Notes: generated from the letters alone by a model not told the origin. Numbered from the stretch's first letter, positions 18,101-26,048 are shown. The stretch: DNA of 64,000 bases from Pseudomonas sp. R5-89-07 (GCF_003851685.1 NZ_CP027727.1:3162001-3226000); one strand, 5' to 3'. Numbers and translations are program-made.

Positions 18101-18346
18101 ATGGACGATCTGGACGGCCCCAGAACTGCGCAGCAGGAACTGTTCTATGACCTTGAAGATGCCAGCGCTGTCATCGGTTGGTCGGTGGTTGAACTGACGG
18201 CCATGGCAGCCGCCGGCAGCGCGCAAGATCAAGCGGCGCTGCTGATGAAGGTATGCGCACTTTTAGGCGCCCAACAGAAACGTCTTGAAGGCTATGCACG
18301 TGAAGTCAAGGAGCAGCGAATCAGCCGGCCAGAGCTGGCGGGCTGA
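18101..18346 (+). CDS. Small hypothetical protein, 81 residues
   Basis: GGAGG at 18085-18089 serves either TTG 18098 (spacing 8) or ATG 18101 (spacing 11). Reads MDDLDGPRTAQQELFYDLED; it is alpha-helical, with a small hydrophobic stretch and a charged end (LEGYAREVKEQRIS). It resembles the short DUF3077-like regulators common in Pseudomonas in size and pattern, but I do not recognise it with certainty. Confidence 0.6.
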   Translation: MDDLDGPRTAQQELFYDLEDASAVIGWSVVELTAMAAAGSAQDQAALLMKVCALLGAQQKRLEGYAREVKEQRISRPELAG

Positions 18347-18380
18347 GGCCAGCCGCCAGGCTGGCGCAGATGATGGGCAG

Positions 18381-18548
18381 TCAGCGGCTTTGCGCTGAGT
18401 GCTGCTTATCGAGAGGATGTTGTTTTTTTACACGCTTGCGCATTCTGAGTTCGTATTGGTGGTGAAAAAACCAGGCTACCAAGAGTACGCCTGTCACAGC
18501 AAAAACCAGGGTTAACAGCTCTAATGCAGTACCTTCGTGCGAAAACAT
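18381..18548 (-). CDS. 55-residue single-span membrane protein
   Basis: ATG 18548, with GAGGA upstream. Reads MFSHEGTALELLTLVFAVTG, continues as a hydrophobic span to about residue 28 (LLVAWFF), then HHQYELRMRKRVKKQH with strong positive charge, giving an N-out, C-in topology. Ends TGA at 18381-18383. Unknown function. Confidence 0.6.
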   Translation of the reverse strand: MFSHEGTALELLTLVFAVTGVLLVAWFFHHQYELRMRKRVKKQHPLDKQHSAQSR

Positions 18549-18820
18549 TTTTCGTTCCTCATCCTGAAGTCGTGTGACTGGAAAACAGCCTCACCGAAAT
18601 TGTCTGTAACAATTCATACATTTTCAGGGTAGACCGCTAAACCCCCGATGACAACCCTAACCGCCCTACAACCCTTGATCTAGACACGTCACTCGTCGAA
18701 AAAACCTCACTCTGAATTCGCGCCCCCCTGTGGCGAGGGAGCTTGCTCCCGCTGGACTGCGTAGCAGTCCCCTCTTCAGTCCCGCCCGATCACGCCCCAC
18801 CCCTACCCACCATGAATTCC
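18549..18820. other. Intergenic region with one REP
   Basis: About 270 bases between two minus-strand small genes. Apart from the single REP at 18729-18755 and the terminator at its right end, nothing recognisable; it should contain the promoter of the 55-residue protein. Confidence 0.4.
18729..18755. repeat. Single REP element
   Basis: TGTGGCGAGGGAGCTTGCTC followed by CCGCTGG, the same core as the doublet at 42221-42315, but without an inverted partner nearby. Confidence 0.8.
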
Positions 18821-18846
18821 AAAAAAAACCCGACGCAAGGCCGGGT
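18821..18846 (-). terminator. Rho-independent terminator
   Basis: On the minus strand, AACCCG...CGGGTT is followed by eight T residues (18821-18828), 20 bases after the stop of the small acidic gene. Confidence 0.85.
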
Positions 18847-18866
18847 TCAGAAGCTTGAGTCCATCA

Positions 18867-19064
18867 CTAGTTATCCGGATGCTCACTCGCCACCGAATCG
18901 GCCGCGTCCACATCCGACATATCCTCCTCCAGAGGCGCCTCGTCGTCCGGCGGCAGCGGAATGCCATCTTCGTCGAGCTTCGGATCGTGCCCGGTTTCGT
19001 TGTCCGGGCTGCGCGTCACTGCCTGCTGGGAAATGTTGCCCGGGGCATTTTCGTTGATATGCAT
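18867..19064 (-). CDS. Small acidic protein, 65 residues
   Basis: ATG 19064 with a GGAGA site. Begins MHINENAPGNISQQAVT and has a very acidic, proline-containing C-terminal half (LDEDGIPLPPDDEAPLEEDM). It is probably disordered. It starts 14 bases after the mug stop codon and shares its terminator, so it is likely co-transcribed with mug. Unknown function. Confidence 0.7.
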   Translation of the reverse strand: MHINENAPGNISQQAVTRSPDNETGHDPKLDEDGIPLPPDDEAPLEEDMSDVDAADSVASEHPDN

Positions 19065-19078
19065 GCTGGCTCTCCGTT

Positions 19079-19666
19079 CTAACGCTCGGGATATCCGCGC
19101 TTGATATTCAGAGGCGGCGCGGCGGTTAGAGTGCCGGGGGTTAGACGAATGGTGGTCGGGCCGATCGCGACCTCTTTGAGCTGTCGGTAGGCAACCACCA
19201 GTTGCTCCAGGCTGAACGCCAGGTTTCGCCCACTGGGATTGGGCAAGATCCACACGGCGGCATTGCCGAAAGTTCTGGCTTGAGGCCCCCACGCCACGTT
19301 GCGCTGCCCGGACAGGGCCGAGTAGGCCGCCTTGCCGAGGAACGCCACGTAGCGCGGAGCATAACGCGCGATCTTCTGTTCGAAAGCCGCTGCCGCTGCG
19401 TCGAACTCCTGCCTGGACAACTGATCGGCGCGAGCCGTCGGTCGCTCCACCACGGCGGTCAACCCGCACTGGTACTCAAGAATCGTCCGATCACATTGCG
19501 CAGGCACCTGGGCGGGCGTAAACCCGGCCAGATGCAGCGTGCGCCAGAAGCGATTGCCTCGGCCCGCAAAGTGATGCCCCTGGGCGGCAGCGGTCATGCC
19601 GGGGTTGATTCCGCAAAACACCACTGCCAGCTGCTCGGCCAATAGGTCTTCAAGCCCCTCACTCAC
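19079..19666 (-). CDS. mug: Mismatch-specific uracil/thymine-DNA glycosylase Mug
   Basis: 195 residues from GTG 19666. Removes uracil, ethenocytosine or thymine opposite guanine. The family motif GINPG (residues 19-23, with the catalytic Asn) and the C-terminal LPNPSGRN intercalation loop are intact; GRGNRFWRTLHLAGF is also typical. Followed by a co-oriented small acidic gene. Confidence 0.88.
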   Translation of the reverse strand: MSEGLEDLLAEQLAVVFCGINPGMTAAAQGHHFAGRGNRFWRTLHLAGFTPAQVPAQCDRTILEYQCGLTAVVERPTARADQLSRQEFDAAAAAFEQKIARYAPRYVAFLGKAAYSALSGQRNVAWGPQARTFGNAAVWILPNPSGRNLAFSLEQLVVAYRQLKEVAIGPTTIRLTPGTLTAAPPLNIKRGYPER

Positions 19667-19712
19667 GGCAGATCACCCTTGTTACGGAACTGTCCCCAGA
19701 AGACTGTCGAGT

Positions 19713-20834
19713 CTACAACGCAAACGTAGCCCCACGCGTATTCACAAACAGCGAGTAGATCGAATGACTACTGGCCATGAACAGCCGATTCCCTTCGCGT
19801 CCCCCGAAGCACAGGTTCGGGCAGCGCTCCGGTAGTGAAATGTGCCCGATGGCCTTGCCCTGCGGATTGAAAACGCGCACGCCGTCGAGTTTTTCCAGGT
19901 CAGCCTTGGGATCACCATTGCCGCCCCAGCCGCACCACAGGTTGCCGGCTTCGTCGCATTTGATGCCGTCGATTGCGGCATAGTCCAGCCCCTCGATGTG
20001 CTTGCGCCGCTCGCCCAAAGTGCCATCGTCCTTCACGGCAATCGCCCAGATCAGGCGATTGGGCTTGGCGCGGCCTTCGACGACGTACAGGTTTTTTTCA
20101 TCGGGCGAAAAGCACAGGCCGTTGGGACCGTTGAGGTCTTCGATTACCCGAGTGACTGCTTTGCTCTCACCGTCGATGCGGTACACCGCATGGGGTTGGG
20201 TCGGGGTGACTGTGTGGCCCTCGTAGTTGTTGCTGGTCTGGAATGGCGGGTCGGTGAACCAGATCGATCCGTCACTTTTACACACGATGTCGTTGGGCGA
20301 ATTGAAGCGCTTGCCCTCGAAGCTGTCGGCCAGCACGGTGATCGCGCCGTTGTATTCGGTGCGCGTGATACGGCGCCCTTCGCTTGTGGTAGTGGAACCT
20401 TCGCACACGATCAGGCGCCCTTGACGATCCCGGCACATGCCATTGGAGAAGTTCGAATGCTCGCGGTACACGGTGAACGTGTCGCTGATCTCGTCCCAAC
20501 GCATGATGCGATTATTGGGAATATCGCTGACCAGCAAATAGCGACCATCCCCCACCCACACCGGCCCTTCCGCCCAGCGCATACCCGTGGCGAGCTTTTC
20601 AACACTGGCGTTGAACACACGTAGCTCGAGAAAGCTGTCGTCGAGGATGTGAACCAGTGGATCAGGGTAGCGCTGGCTCAAGGGTTCAGCGGCCTCGGAG
20701 ATCCGGGCCAGTGCGGTGCTGCCGACGGTGGCGAGCGTGGCGGAAACAGCGAGGGATTTTTTCAGGAAGCTGCGGCGGGTGTTGCCCTTCGCTTGGGCGA
20801 GGGTTTCAGGCGTGGCGGACAGGGTCGAGTCCAT
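19713..20834 (-). CDS. Tat-exported SMP-30/gluconolactonase-like protein
   Basis: 373 residues. The N-terminus carries a twin-arginine signal ([20 protein letters not shown], cleavage around residue 48), so the protein is exported folded to the periplasm. The mature part is a six-bladed beta-propeller of the SMP-30 family, with metal-ligand regions [30 protein letters not shown] and [13 protein letters not shown]. Likely hydrolyses an aldonolactone to the acid. No neighbouring sugar genes. Confidence 0.85.
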   Translation of the reverse strand: MDSTLSATPETLAQAKGNTRRSFLKKSLAVSATLATVGSTALARISEAAEPLSQRYPDPLVHILDDSFLELRVFNASVEKLATGMRWAEGPVWVGDGRYLLVSDIPNNRIMRWDEISDTFTVYREHSNFSNGMCRDRQGRLIVCEGSTTTSEGRRITRTEYNGAITVLADSFEGKRFNSPNDIVCKSDGSIWFTDPPFQTSNNYEGHTVTPTQPHAVYRIDGESKAVTRVIEDLNGPNGLCFSPDEKNLYVVEGRAKPNRLIWAIAVKDDGTLGERRKHIEGLDYAAIDGIKCDEAGNLWCGWGGNGDPKADLEKLDGVRVFNPQGKAIGHISLPERCPNLCFGGREGNRLFMASSHSIYSLFVNTRGATFAL

Positions 20835-20883
20835 GGAGTGGTCTCCGTCGTTTTATTGTTGTTGGAGACTTAGTAATACCTTG

Positions 20884-20906
20884 TGGTAGGACATCGTACA
20901 AGTGAT
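20884..20906 (-). promoter_or_regulatory. Possible operator upstream of gluconolactonase gene
   Basis: An interrupted palindrome CTTGT-N13-ACAAG about 60 bases upstream of the start. Its TTGT/ACAA ends resemble sites of FadR-subfamily GntR repressors that control sugar-acid genes. Weak evidence only. Confidence 0.2.
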
Positions 20907-20979
20907 TACTGGAATGCAACGGCCAGTGCCCCGCGCATGCACGGTAACAAAATCATCTACATAGCAATCCCGCCGCCCT

Positions 20980-21876
20980 TCAGAGATGAATAAACTTGAT
21001 GACGGCGTCAGCGAACAGTTCCGGCTGATCCAGCATGATGAAGTGAAAACTATCGTCAATTCGCCTGAAGCTGATGTCCGGTGTCGAGACAAAGGCATCA
21101 CGGAACATTGCATCTATGTGGGACGCCTCTATGCCATAAAGCGGGTCGTAGGCATAGACGACCTGGACAGGCACTTTTATGCGTCCAAGCTCAGGCCGCA
21201 GGTCCGTGACCATCAGCTCATACATGGCATCGGCCAAAGTCTTTCGGTCAGAGTTCATCCCCGCAGCGACCAAATCTGGCCTAACCGCTTCAGTTTTGGC
21301 GAGACGGGCGATAGAGGCATGCTGCATGGCTTCTACCTGCTCAGGCGTTGCCGCCAACATAGCATCGCGCATCGCGGACGCATGCGGCGTCGCCGTTTCA
21401 CCGGTCGCTGTGGTGTCAAACAGCAAGGTATAAAAGGGCAACGCATCGACAATCATCAAGCGCCCTACTTGATCAGGATGGCGAGCACCCAGCATCAGTG
21501 CCACTTCACCCCCCAGCGAATGGCCGATGATGAACGGCGCCTTGATGCCCTGGCTGCGGATGTATTCGGCGATGGCCTCGACCGTCGGTGCAACTACTCG
21601 ACCGTCTGGATTGCTTACAGCAGGCGATCCGGCAAAACCCGCGACCTGTACGAGATGCAGACGATGGTTCTGCCGTAATCTGGCGGCCAAATCAGCCCAG
21701 ACTTCGTAGGACGAGGCAAATCCTGGGATCAGGATGATGTCCGTTCCCGCTCCTTCTACCAGAACCGAGATACCATCCTGACCGACCGTGACTGGCAGAG
21801 GCGCAGCCTGGGCTGGCGATGCAGACAACAGCGCCAGCGTGGTGCCAATCCCGGCAAGCATCATTCCTGTACGCAT
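20980..21876 (-). CDS. Secreted alpha/beta hydrolase
   Basis: 298 residues from ATG 21876 (AAGGG 8-10 bases upstream). Signal peptide MRTGMMLAGIGTTLALLSAS, cut after AQA. Alpha/beta-hydrolase fold: IILIPGF (oxyanion region), nucleophile elbow GHSLGGE, and a late Asp and His (DSFHFIMLDQP). Esterase or peptidase-like activity on a small molecule; substrate unknown. Overlaps the end of an upstream 34-codon frame by 16 bases. Confidence 0.82.
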   Translation of the reverse strand: MRTGMMLAGIGTTLALLSASPAQAAPLPVTVGQDGISVLVEGAGTDIILIPGFASSYEVWADLAARLRQNHRLHLVQVAGFAGSPAVSNPDGRVVAPTVEAIAEYIRSQGIKAPFIIGHSLGGEVALMLGARHPDQVGRLMIVDALPFYTLLFDTTATGETATPHASAMRDAMLAATPEQVEAMQHASIARLAKTEAVRPDLVAAGMNSDRKTLADAMYELMVTDLRPELGRIKVPVQVVYAYDPLYGIEASHIDAMFRDAFVSTPDISFRRIDDSFHFIMLDQPELFADAVIKFIHL

Positions 21877-21965
21877 GGCGCTACCCTTTTCCGGCAAATC
21901 GAAATGACATTTACGATATAGAGAACGCCAATTGCAACGATGGGTAGGCCGTTTAACGGGGTCAT
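21861..21965 (-). CDS. 34-residue small membrane protein overlapping the hydrolase start
   Basis: ATG 21965 with AAAGGAG six bases upstream; reads MTPLNGLPIVAIGVLYIVNV then ISICRKRVAPCVQE, stop TGA at 21861-21863. One hydrophobic span followed by positive charges. Its stop lies inside the hydrolase gene, so the two could be translationally coupled. May instead be a leader peptide. Confidence 0.4.
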   Translation of the reverse strand: MTPLNGLPIVAIGVLYIVNVISICRKRVAPCVQE

Positions 21966-22126
21966 AGCCACTCCTTTGACCGAAAAGTTATTGCCACTAT
22001 CTATGGCGCGAAAAGCGTTAGGAAACTACCGCACTTTAAGGAGTTTTTTGTGTTCGCTTTGGGCCGAGGCCTTTTCCAGAAGGCCCCCCCCAAAGTGTCG
22101 AGCAAGCTCGCCCGAATGAGTGGGCC

Positions 22127-22912
22127 TCAGATATGGATCGTACCGCGCAGGTAAAGCGCCCCGTGGCCGCTGATAATGACTCGGCCGCTGTCCAGGACCT
22201 CGCAGTACAACTGGCCCTTGCGCGCCCCTCCTTGCTCGGCACTCAGACTGCGCTTGCCTAAGCGCTTGGCCCAGTATGGCGCTAGTGAGGTGTGGGCCGA
22301 GCCGGTGACCGGGTCTTCATTCACCCCAACCCGAGGCCCGAACCAGCGAGAGACAAAGTCGAAGTTTCGACTCGGCGCGGTTACCGCGACACCGCGCACG
22401 TCGAATGCAGACAAGGCTACGAAGTCGGGATTGAGGCTTGCAATGATGGTTTCATCCTCGACCACCACTAGGTAATCGTCTGTTCGATAAAGCGCATCGG
22501 CCTGTTTCAGGCCCAAGGCTTGCAACAGGCCTGGCGGGACAGCTACGGCCTCAGGCTGTTTGGCCGGGAAGTCCATGGCCAGGCGCCCGCCTTCGCGGCG
22601 CACTCGCAGCTCACCGCTGCGGGTGGAAAAGCGCAGCGTATCGCGGCTTTCCCCAAGCTGCTCAAATAGCACCCAGGCTGCAGCCAGGGTGGCGTGGCCG
22701 CAAAGGTCGACCTCCACCGTGGGGGTGAACCAGCGCAACTCGAACACCTCACCATTGCGCACCAAATACGCAGTCTCGGACAAGTTGTTCTCTGCTGCGA
22801 TCTGTTGCAGCGTTGCATCAGGCAGCCAGGCCTCCAGCGGACAAACCGCCGCCGGGTTACCTCCGAAAGTCTCAGAGGAAAAAGCGTCCACCTGGAAGAT
22901 ATCGAGTTCCAT
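22127..22912 (-). CDS. PhzF-family isomerase/epimerase
   Basis: 261 residues. The diaminopimelate-epimerase fold of PhzF proteins is shown by FQVDAFSSETFGGNPAAVC at the N-terminus, the catalytic Glu in NNLSETAYL, CGHATLAAAW, and EDPVTGSAHTSL. Most members are uncharacterised isomerases; phenazine genes are absent here. Starts 5 bases after the regulator's stop codon, in one operon with it. Confidence 0.88.
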   Translation of the reverse strand: MELDIFQVDAFSSETFGGNPAAVCPLEAWLPDATLQQIAAENNLSETAYLVRNGEVFELRWFTPTVEVDLCGHATLAAAWVLFEQLGESRDTLRFSTRSGELRVRREGGRLAMDFPAKQPEAVAVPPGLLQALGLKQADALYRTDDYLVVVEDETIIASLNPDFVALSAFDVRGVAVTAPSRNFDFVSRWFGPRVGVNEDPVTGSAHTSLAPYWAKRLGKRSLSAEQGGARKGQLYCEVLDSGRVIISGHGALYLRGTIHI

Positions 22913-22917
22913 TCTGG

Positions 22918-23619
22918 TTATTCCTGCCTGCTTGCGTTTTCTGTAGCCCGGATCTGCTCCAGGTAGTTGTAGATGGTGTATCGGGTAACGCCAAGCGCGG
23001 CAGCGGCTTTTTCGATCCCGCCTTTGACAATGAATATCCCGCGATCTTGCATCTGCCGCACAGCTTCAAGCTTCTGAGGTTTTTTCATCCGTACGGCACC
23101 GCCGGGGCAAGCGACCTGGATGATCTCCACCATCATCTGCTCCATATCTCTGGGCTCATCGCCACGTGACTCGGGAGCGCCTTGCAGGCCCAAAAGCCCT
23201 CCGAGCAAGGCGTGGGCAGCAGCAATACCGCTCAAGTCGGCATTGATACAAAGACAGGCAAAAGGTTGCCCGCTGCTGTCGCGATACACCACCGTGGAAC
23301 TGCGGAGCGGGCGGCCGTCGGGTGCAAATGTAGGGTAATTCTGTACCAACACAGGATCGGTGCCAGAGTGATCCTCCATCGCGCGCCTGACGGCGATAAA
23401 CCCCTCGTCCTGGCGCGGGCCGCCCAACAATGAACCGCCCTCCCTTCTTCCAGTAACATGACCATTGACGATAGCGAGAATGGATCGCTCCGGATTGGTC
23501 AGGTCATGCAACACAATTTCCGTATGAAGCCCTACCGCACTACTGAGCATTTTGAGGGTGCTATAAAGCACATCAAGAATCAGCTGTCGCTCGGCTGGTG
23601 ATGCTTCAGAAACCTTCAT
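22918..23619 (-). CDS. YheO/DauR-type regulator (PAS-like + HTH)
   Basis: 233 residues from ATG 23619 (GAAGG site; a TTG at 23679 would add 20). The N-terminal YheO-like PAS domain (LHDLTNPERSILAIVNGHV) and the C-terminal DauR-type helix-turn-helix (KGGIEKAAAALGVTRYTIYN) are clear. DauR in P. aeruginosa represses D-arginine use; other members sense amino acids. Probably controls the PhzF gene it is fused to in one operon. Confidence 0.85.
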   Translation of the reverse strand: MKVSEASPAERQLILDVLYSTLKMLSSAVGLHTEIVLHDLTNPERSILAIVNGHVTGRREGGSLLGGPRQDEGFIAVRRAMEDHSGTDPVLVQNYPTFAPDGRPLRSSTVVYRDSSGQPFACLCINADLSGIAAAHALLGGLLGLQGAPESRGDEPRDMEQMMVEIIQVACPGGAVRMKKPQKLEAVRQMQDRGIFIVKGGIEKAAAALGVTRYTIYNYLEQIRATENASRQE

Positions 23620-23763
23620 TGGTGCCTTCAAGTGATCATCGACGATTGCGAAAATATCAACAGTTCGTTGATGTATCAATTTTTTGTTTAATTTATTGGG
23701 TTTGGAATGGGCTCAGGGGATTTCCTGATAGGCAGTTTTGAGTCGGATGTTCCTTTGTGCGAC

Positions 23764-23812
23764 AGGCAGAAATCGGCCAAAAGCAGCCGTTTGGAATAGA
23801 CTGCTTCCGACC
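23764..23812. repeat. Dispersed palindromic repeat, copy 1
   Basis: AGGCAG...ATCGGCCAAAAGCAGCC followed by GACTGCTTCCGACC, an imperfect palindrome related to the copies at 24263, 24874 and 25441. It lies just beyond the 3' end of the CPCC gene. Confidence 0.6.
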
Positions 23813-23842
23813 AATTTGGACTTAGTACGCCAATTTGCGCTG

Positions 23843-24196
23843 CTAGGTCCGCAGCCAATAGTAGAGGTCGTACTTCGACTTCATGTGTTGAGGATGCTGG
23901 TTGTCGGAGTCGGGATCTGGAATGGCGACTCGGCGAGTCCAGAGTGGGAACCACTCACCATCCCGCATATCGCTATCGCTAACCATTCGCACATTCTTCA
24001 ACATGGTTCGTTCGCAGGCACCGAATTGGACGAAATTGACCTGCGCCTCGATCAAGCTACATCTATTCGGTCCATCCACCTGGTGAGGGTAATAGAGTTG
24101 GAACACGTCATCCTCCCAGAAGCAAATTGGGCAAATGTCGTATGACCCTGGGTGTTCCTCGAAGACTGCATATCCGCAGCATGGGCAGGTAAACAT
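23843..24196 (-). CDS. CPCC-family cysteine-rich protein
   Basis: 117 residues. Zinc-ribbon-like N-terminus MFTCPCCGYAVFEE and YDICPICFWEDD, then a QVDGPNRCSLIEAQVNF segment, all typical of the cysteine-rich CPCC family. Members are often found as orphan or toxin-associated (immunity-like) genes. First of three such small genes in a low-GC patch; no toxin is adjacent. Confidence 0.78.
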   Translation of the reverse strand: MFTCPCCGYAVFEEHPGSYDICPICFWEDDVFQLYYPHQVDGPNRCSLIEAQVNFVQFGACERTMLKNVRMVSDSDMRDGEWFPLWTRRVAIPDPDSDNQHPQHMKSKYDLYYWLRT

Positions 24197-24262
24197 CAGT
24201 TTTCACTTATGGGTGGCGGTCTATTCTTGGTGGATTTTAGCCACATGCTGAACGGTTGCAAT

Positions 24263-24320
24263 GGGTCGGTGGCTGCCCTTAATGACAGGCCGCAACCGGC
24301 CAAAAGCGGTCAATCACCCG
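24263..24320. repeat. Dispersed palindromic repeat, copy 2
   Basis: GGCTGCCCTTAATGACAGGC followed by CGCAACCGGCCAAAAGCGGTC; same core (CGGCCAAAAGC) as copy 1. Between the CPCC gene start and the next gene. Confidence 0.6.
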
Positions 24321-24395
24321 ATGAAGCTTGCCGTGCCCCCCTTCAATGTCGTATGTAATCCCACGCACACTCAGTGCATAAAATGGTTCGCAGGA

Positions 24396-24851
24396 ATGGA
24401 CACCAGTTCCCTCGCATTTCAACAGTTGTTTCGTTCGGGAAGCTCCTCAAATGGCTGCACCGTGGCCGAACGATTCTCCATCGATTTTCTGATTAACGGA
24501 CGTTCGTTGCTCAATGCTCTCGTCTTAGCTGATGGTGGTCATTCGGATTTCATGGGCTGTTTCGTCAAGGGCTTCCCGGAGCCAAACAGCCTATCTAACT
24601 CTCGCCTACTTTTACGCGAACACGCTGAAACAGAAAGTGGTCGTATCCTCCTTTACATCTGCCCCGAGTGCGGCGACATAGGGTGTGGCGCCTACTCAGT
24701 ATATGTTCGCCAAAACGATGACTGTTTCACGTGGGATTCCTTTGCTTACGAGAACGGTTATGAAGAGCCTCAAATCATAGACGGTGTTGGCCCCTTCACA
24801 TTTGAGAAGCATGCATATGAGTCAGCTATCAACGATGCGGCGGCTGTCTAA
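24396..24851 (+). CDS. Hypothetical protein with CPEC/GCG zinc-like knuckle
   Basis: 151 residues if it starts at ATG 24396 (MDTSSLAFQQLFRSG); the only purine-rich site, CAGGA, is immediately adjacent, so the start is uncertain and a start further upstream would run into the repeat. The centre has LYICPECGDIGCGAYSVYV, a possible metal knuckle, followed by a conserved-looking aromatic stretch (FTWDSFAYENGYEEP). I do not recognise a named family; its size, composition and neighbours suggest an immunity-like protein. Confidence 0.6.
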   Translation: MDTSSLAFQQLFRSGSSSNGCTVAERFSIDFLINGRSLLNALVLADGGHSDFMGCFVKGFPEPNSLSNSRLLLREHAETESGRILLYICPECGDIGCGAYSVYVRQNDDCFTWDSFAYENGYEEPQIIDGVGPFTFEKHAYESAINDAAAV

Positions 24852-24873
24852 GAGGTAATTCAACAGCCCCATT

Positions 24874-24918
24874 GCAGACATTCGCAACGGGTACAATCGG
24901 CCAGAAGCGATCATTCAT
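24874..24918. repeat. Dispersed palindromic repeat, copy 3 (degenerate)
   Basis: AATCGGCCAGAAGCGATCATTC, a shortened version of the copies at 23764 and 24263, immediately upstream of the DUF6678-like gene. Confidence 0.45.
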
Positions 24919-24950
24919 TCTTGAACACCAAAAAATCGATAGGACTGAAT

Positions 24951-25385
24951 ATGAGCGAACCACCGAGGGCCGGCGCGGGCCATGATGATGCAGCACGGAA
25001 TAAAATCCATGCTGCCGTGGCTGCCAGAAACTTGGCAAGCGCATCGAACAATACCAAGTGGGATGAGCTGATCAATCATTTCCGCGAGCTCCAGGGATGG
25101 CGTCCGTCCTACCGATCCAAGTGCGTCACAGGATATGTCTCAGAGTGGGATGTCGAGTGGTTTTACCATTTACCGTTTCCATTTGCGTCCGTCGAATGGT
25201 TCGACATTGGCTTGTCGGAAGCGGTCCCCTCAAAAGGGCGGCTGCTTGCACGTACAACCATTGACCATACAGAAGAAATATCGAAGGTGGTTGCACAAAT
25301 TGGATTCGAGTTTGACGTGCGCGCCGATGTTCTGAGAATTTGGGGATACTTCCCAAAGTCGTATGAAGACTTTCCGCCTGTTTGA
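24951..25385 (+). CDS. DUF6678-like protein
   Basis: 144 residues from ATG 24951 (AGGA, 7 bases). Contains KWDELINHFRELQGWRPSYR and SEWDVEWFYHLPFPFASVEW, characteristic of a family of uncharacterised proteins (I assign DUF6678 from memory) often found among orphan immunity genes. No partner toxin in the window. Confidence 0.65.
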   Translation: MSEPPRAGAGHDDAARNKIHAAVAARNLASASNNTKWDELINHFRELQGWRPSYRSKCVTGYVSEWDVEWFYHLPFPFASVEWFDIGLSEAVPSKGRLLARTTIDHTEEISKVVAQIGFEFDVRADVLRIWGYFPKSYEDFPPV

Positions 25386-25440
25386 CAGGCTGAGATCTGC
25401 TGTCTCCCCAGTAATTACAATATCTGACCTGGGTGCTAGA

Positions 25441-25503
25441 AGGCAGCTTTGGGTCGAAAGCGGTCGAGTATGACTGACCGCTTATGGCCGTAAGCTGCCC
25501 TTC
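25441..25503. repeat. Dispersed palindromic repeat, copy 4 (long)
   Basis: AGGCAGCTTTGGGTCGAAAG at the left and inverted GACCGCTTATGGCCGTAAGC then TGCCCT at the right; it can fold into a long interrupted hairpin. Shares the AGGCAG and GAAAGCGGTC elements with copies 1 and 2. Confidence 0.6.
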
Positions 25504-25560
25504 ACCACGCAGCTCCCGATCAGCACCCCACTCACTTCGTGACGGCGATAGTCGCAATCG

Positions 25561-25638
25561 TTATTCCATCTCCAGCTCAGCAATACCTCTCAGCGGATAG
25601 ATCACTTCATGGGTGTCCAGATCGAATCTCGCATTCGA
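25561..25638 (-). pseudogene. Possible C-terminal gene remnant
   Basis: In one minus-strand frame, after a TGA, the sequence reads NARFDLDTHEVIYPLRGIAE then LEME and TAA at 25561. It looks like the natural end of a protein but has no start codon or upstream coding sequence. Family not recognised. Confidence 0.25.
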
Positions 25639-25720
25639 TCAGGCTGCTTTTGTCTAGATGGAACCACCCTCTATGGATCGTCAGGTTTTGTTGCGCGAGC
25701 AATGACCAAATCCCACCCAA

Positions 25721-25753
25721 TAAAAAACCCCGTAGACGTTAATCTACGGGGTT
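25721..25753 (-). terminator. Terminator of tRNA-Cys
   Basis: 11-bp stem AACCCCGTAGA / TCTACGGGGTT (25726-25753) followed on the minus strand by a T-run, 9 bases downstream of the tRNA. Confidence 0.85.
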
Positions 25754-25761
25754 TTCAAGAG

Positions 25762-25835
25762 TGGAGGCCGAGGTCGGAATCGAACCGGCGTAGGCGGATT
25801 TGCAATCCGCTGCATAACCATTTTGCTACTCGGCC
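25762..25835 (-). tRNA. tRNA-Cys (anticodon GCA)
   Basis: 74 bases with encoded CCA. Acceptor GGCCGAG pairs with CTCGGCC, discriminator T; anticodon arm GCGGATTGCAAATCCGC gives GCA; T-arm contains GGTTCGATTCC. Followed by a strong terminator. A common target for island integration; the gene-cassette patch lies on its 3' side. Confidence 0.96.
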
Positions 25836-25991
25836 TCAAACGATCAGTGCCGGTATTACCTGCACTCACCGCATACAAACTCGAGTGGGCTCTGTGAAGC
25901 GCGCCTCTACTCTAACTCATTGAATACATTGAAGTTTTTAATGCTTCATTGCGTTCGATGGGCGCCATTATGTACTCATTTGCCTATGCCT

Positions 25992-26039
25992 GCAACCCCT
26001 TGATTTCAAAAATATTTCGCATTGGCATCAAGGGGTTGC
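25992..26039. repeat. Perfect 12-bp inverted repeat downstream of pvdQ
   Basis: GCAACCCCTTGA (25992-26003) and TCAAGGGGTTGC (26028-26039), separated by 24 bases. Could form a hairpin at the 3' end of pvdQ mRNA, but lacks a T-run. Confidence 0.6.
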
Positions 26040-26048
26040 GGCCCTGCC

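Larger units (their letters stand above)
25386..25720. other. Gene-poor region downstream of tRNA-Cys
   Basis: Contains the palindromic repeat at 25441-25503 and a short minus-strand stub that reads like the end of a protein (25561-25638). Otherwise nothing recognised. Confidence 0.4.

Noticed and set aside
22065..22100. GGCCTT/AAGGCC hairpin after the PhzF gene
   Set aside because: Short stem, no T-run in the required direction; support too weak.
23688..23954. 88-codon minus-strand frame
   Set aside because: Overlaps the CPCC gene in another frame and the repeat; no ribosome site or domain.
23690..25503. Integron-like gene cassettes with attC sites
   Set aside because: The repeats lack the GTTRRRY/RYYYAAC core sites and no integrase gene is present.
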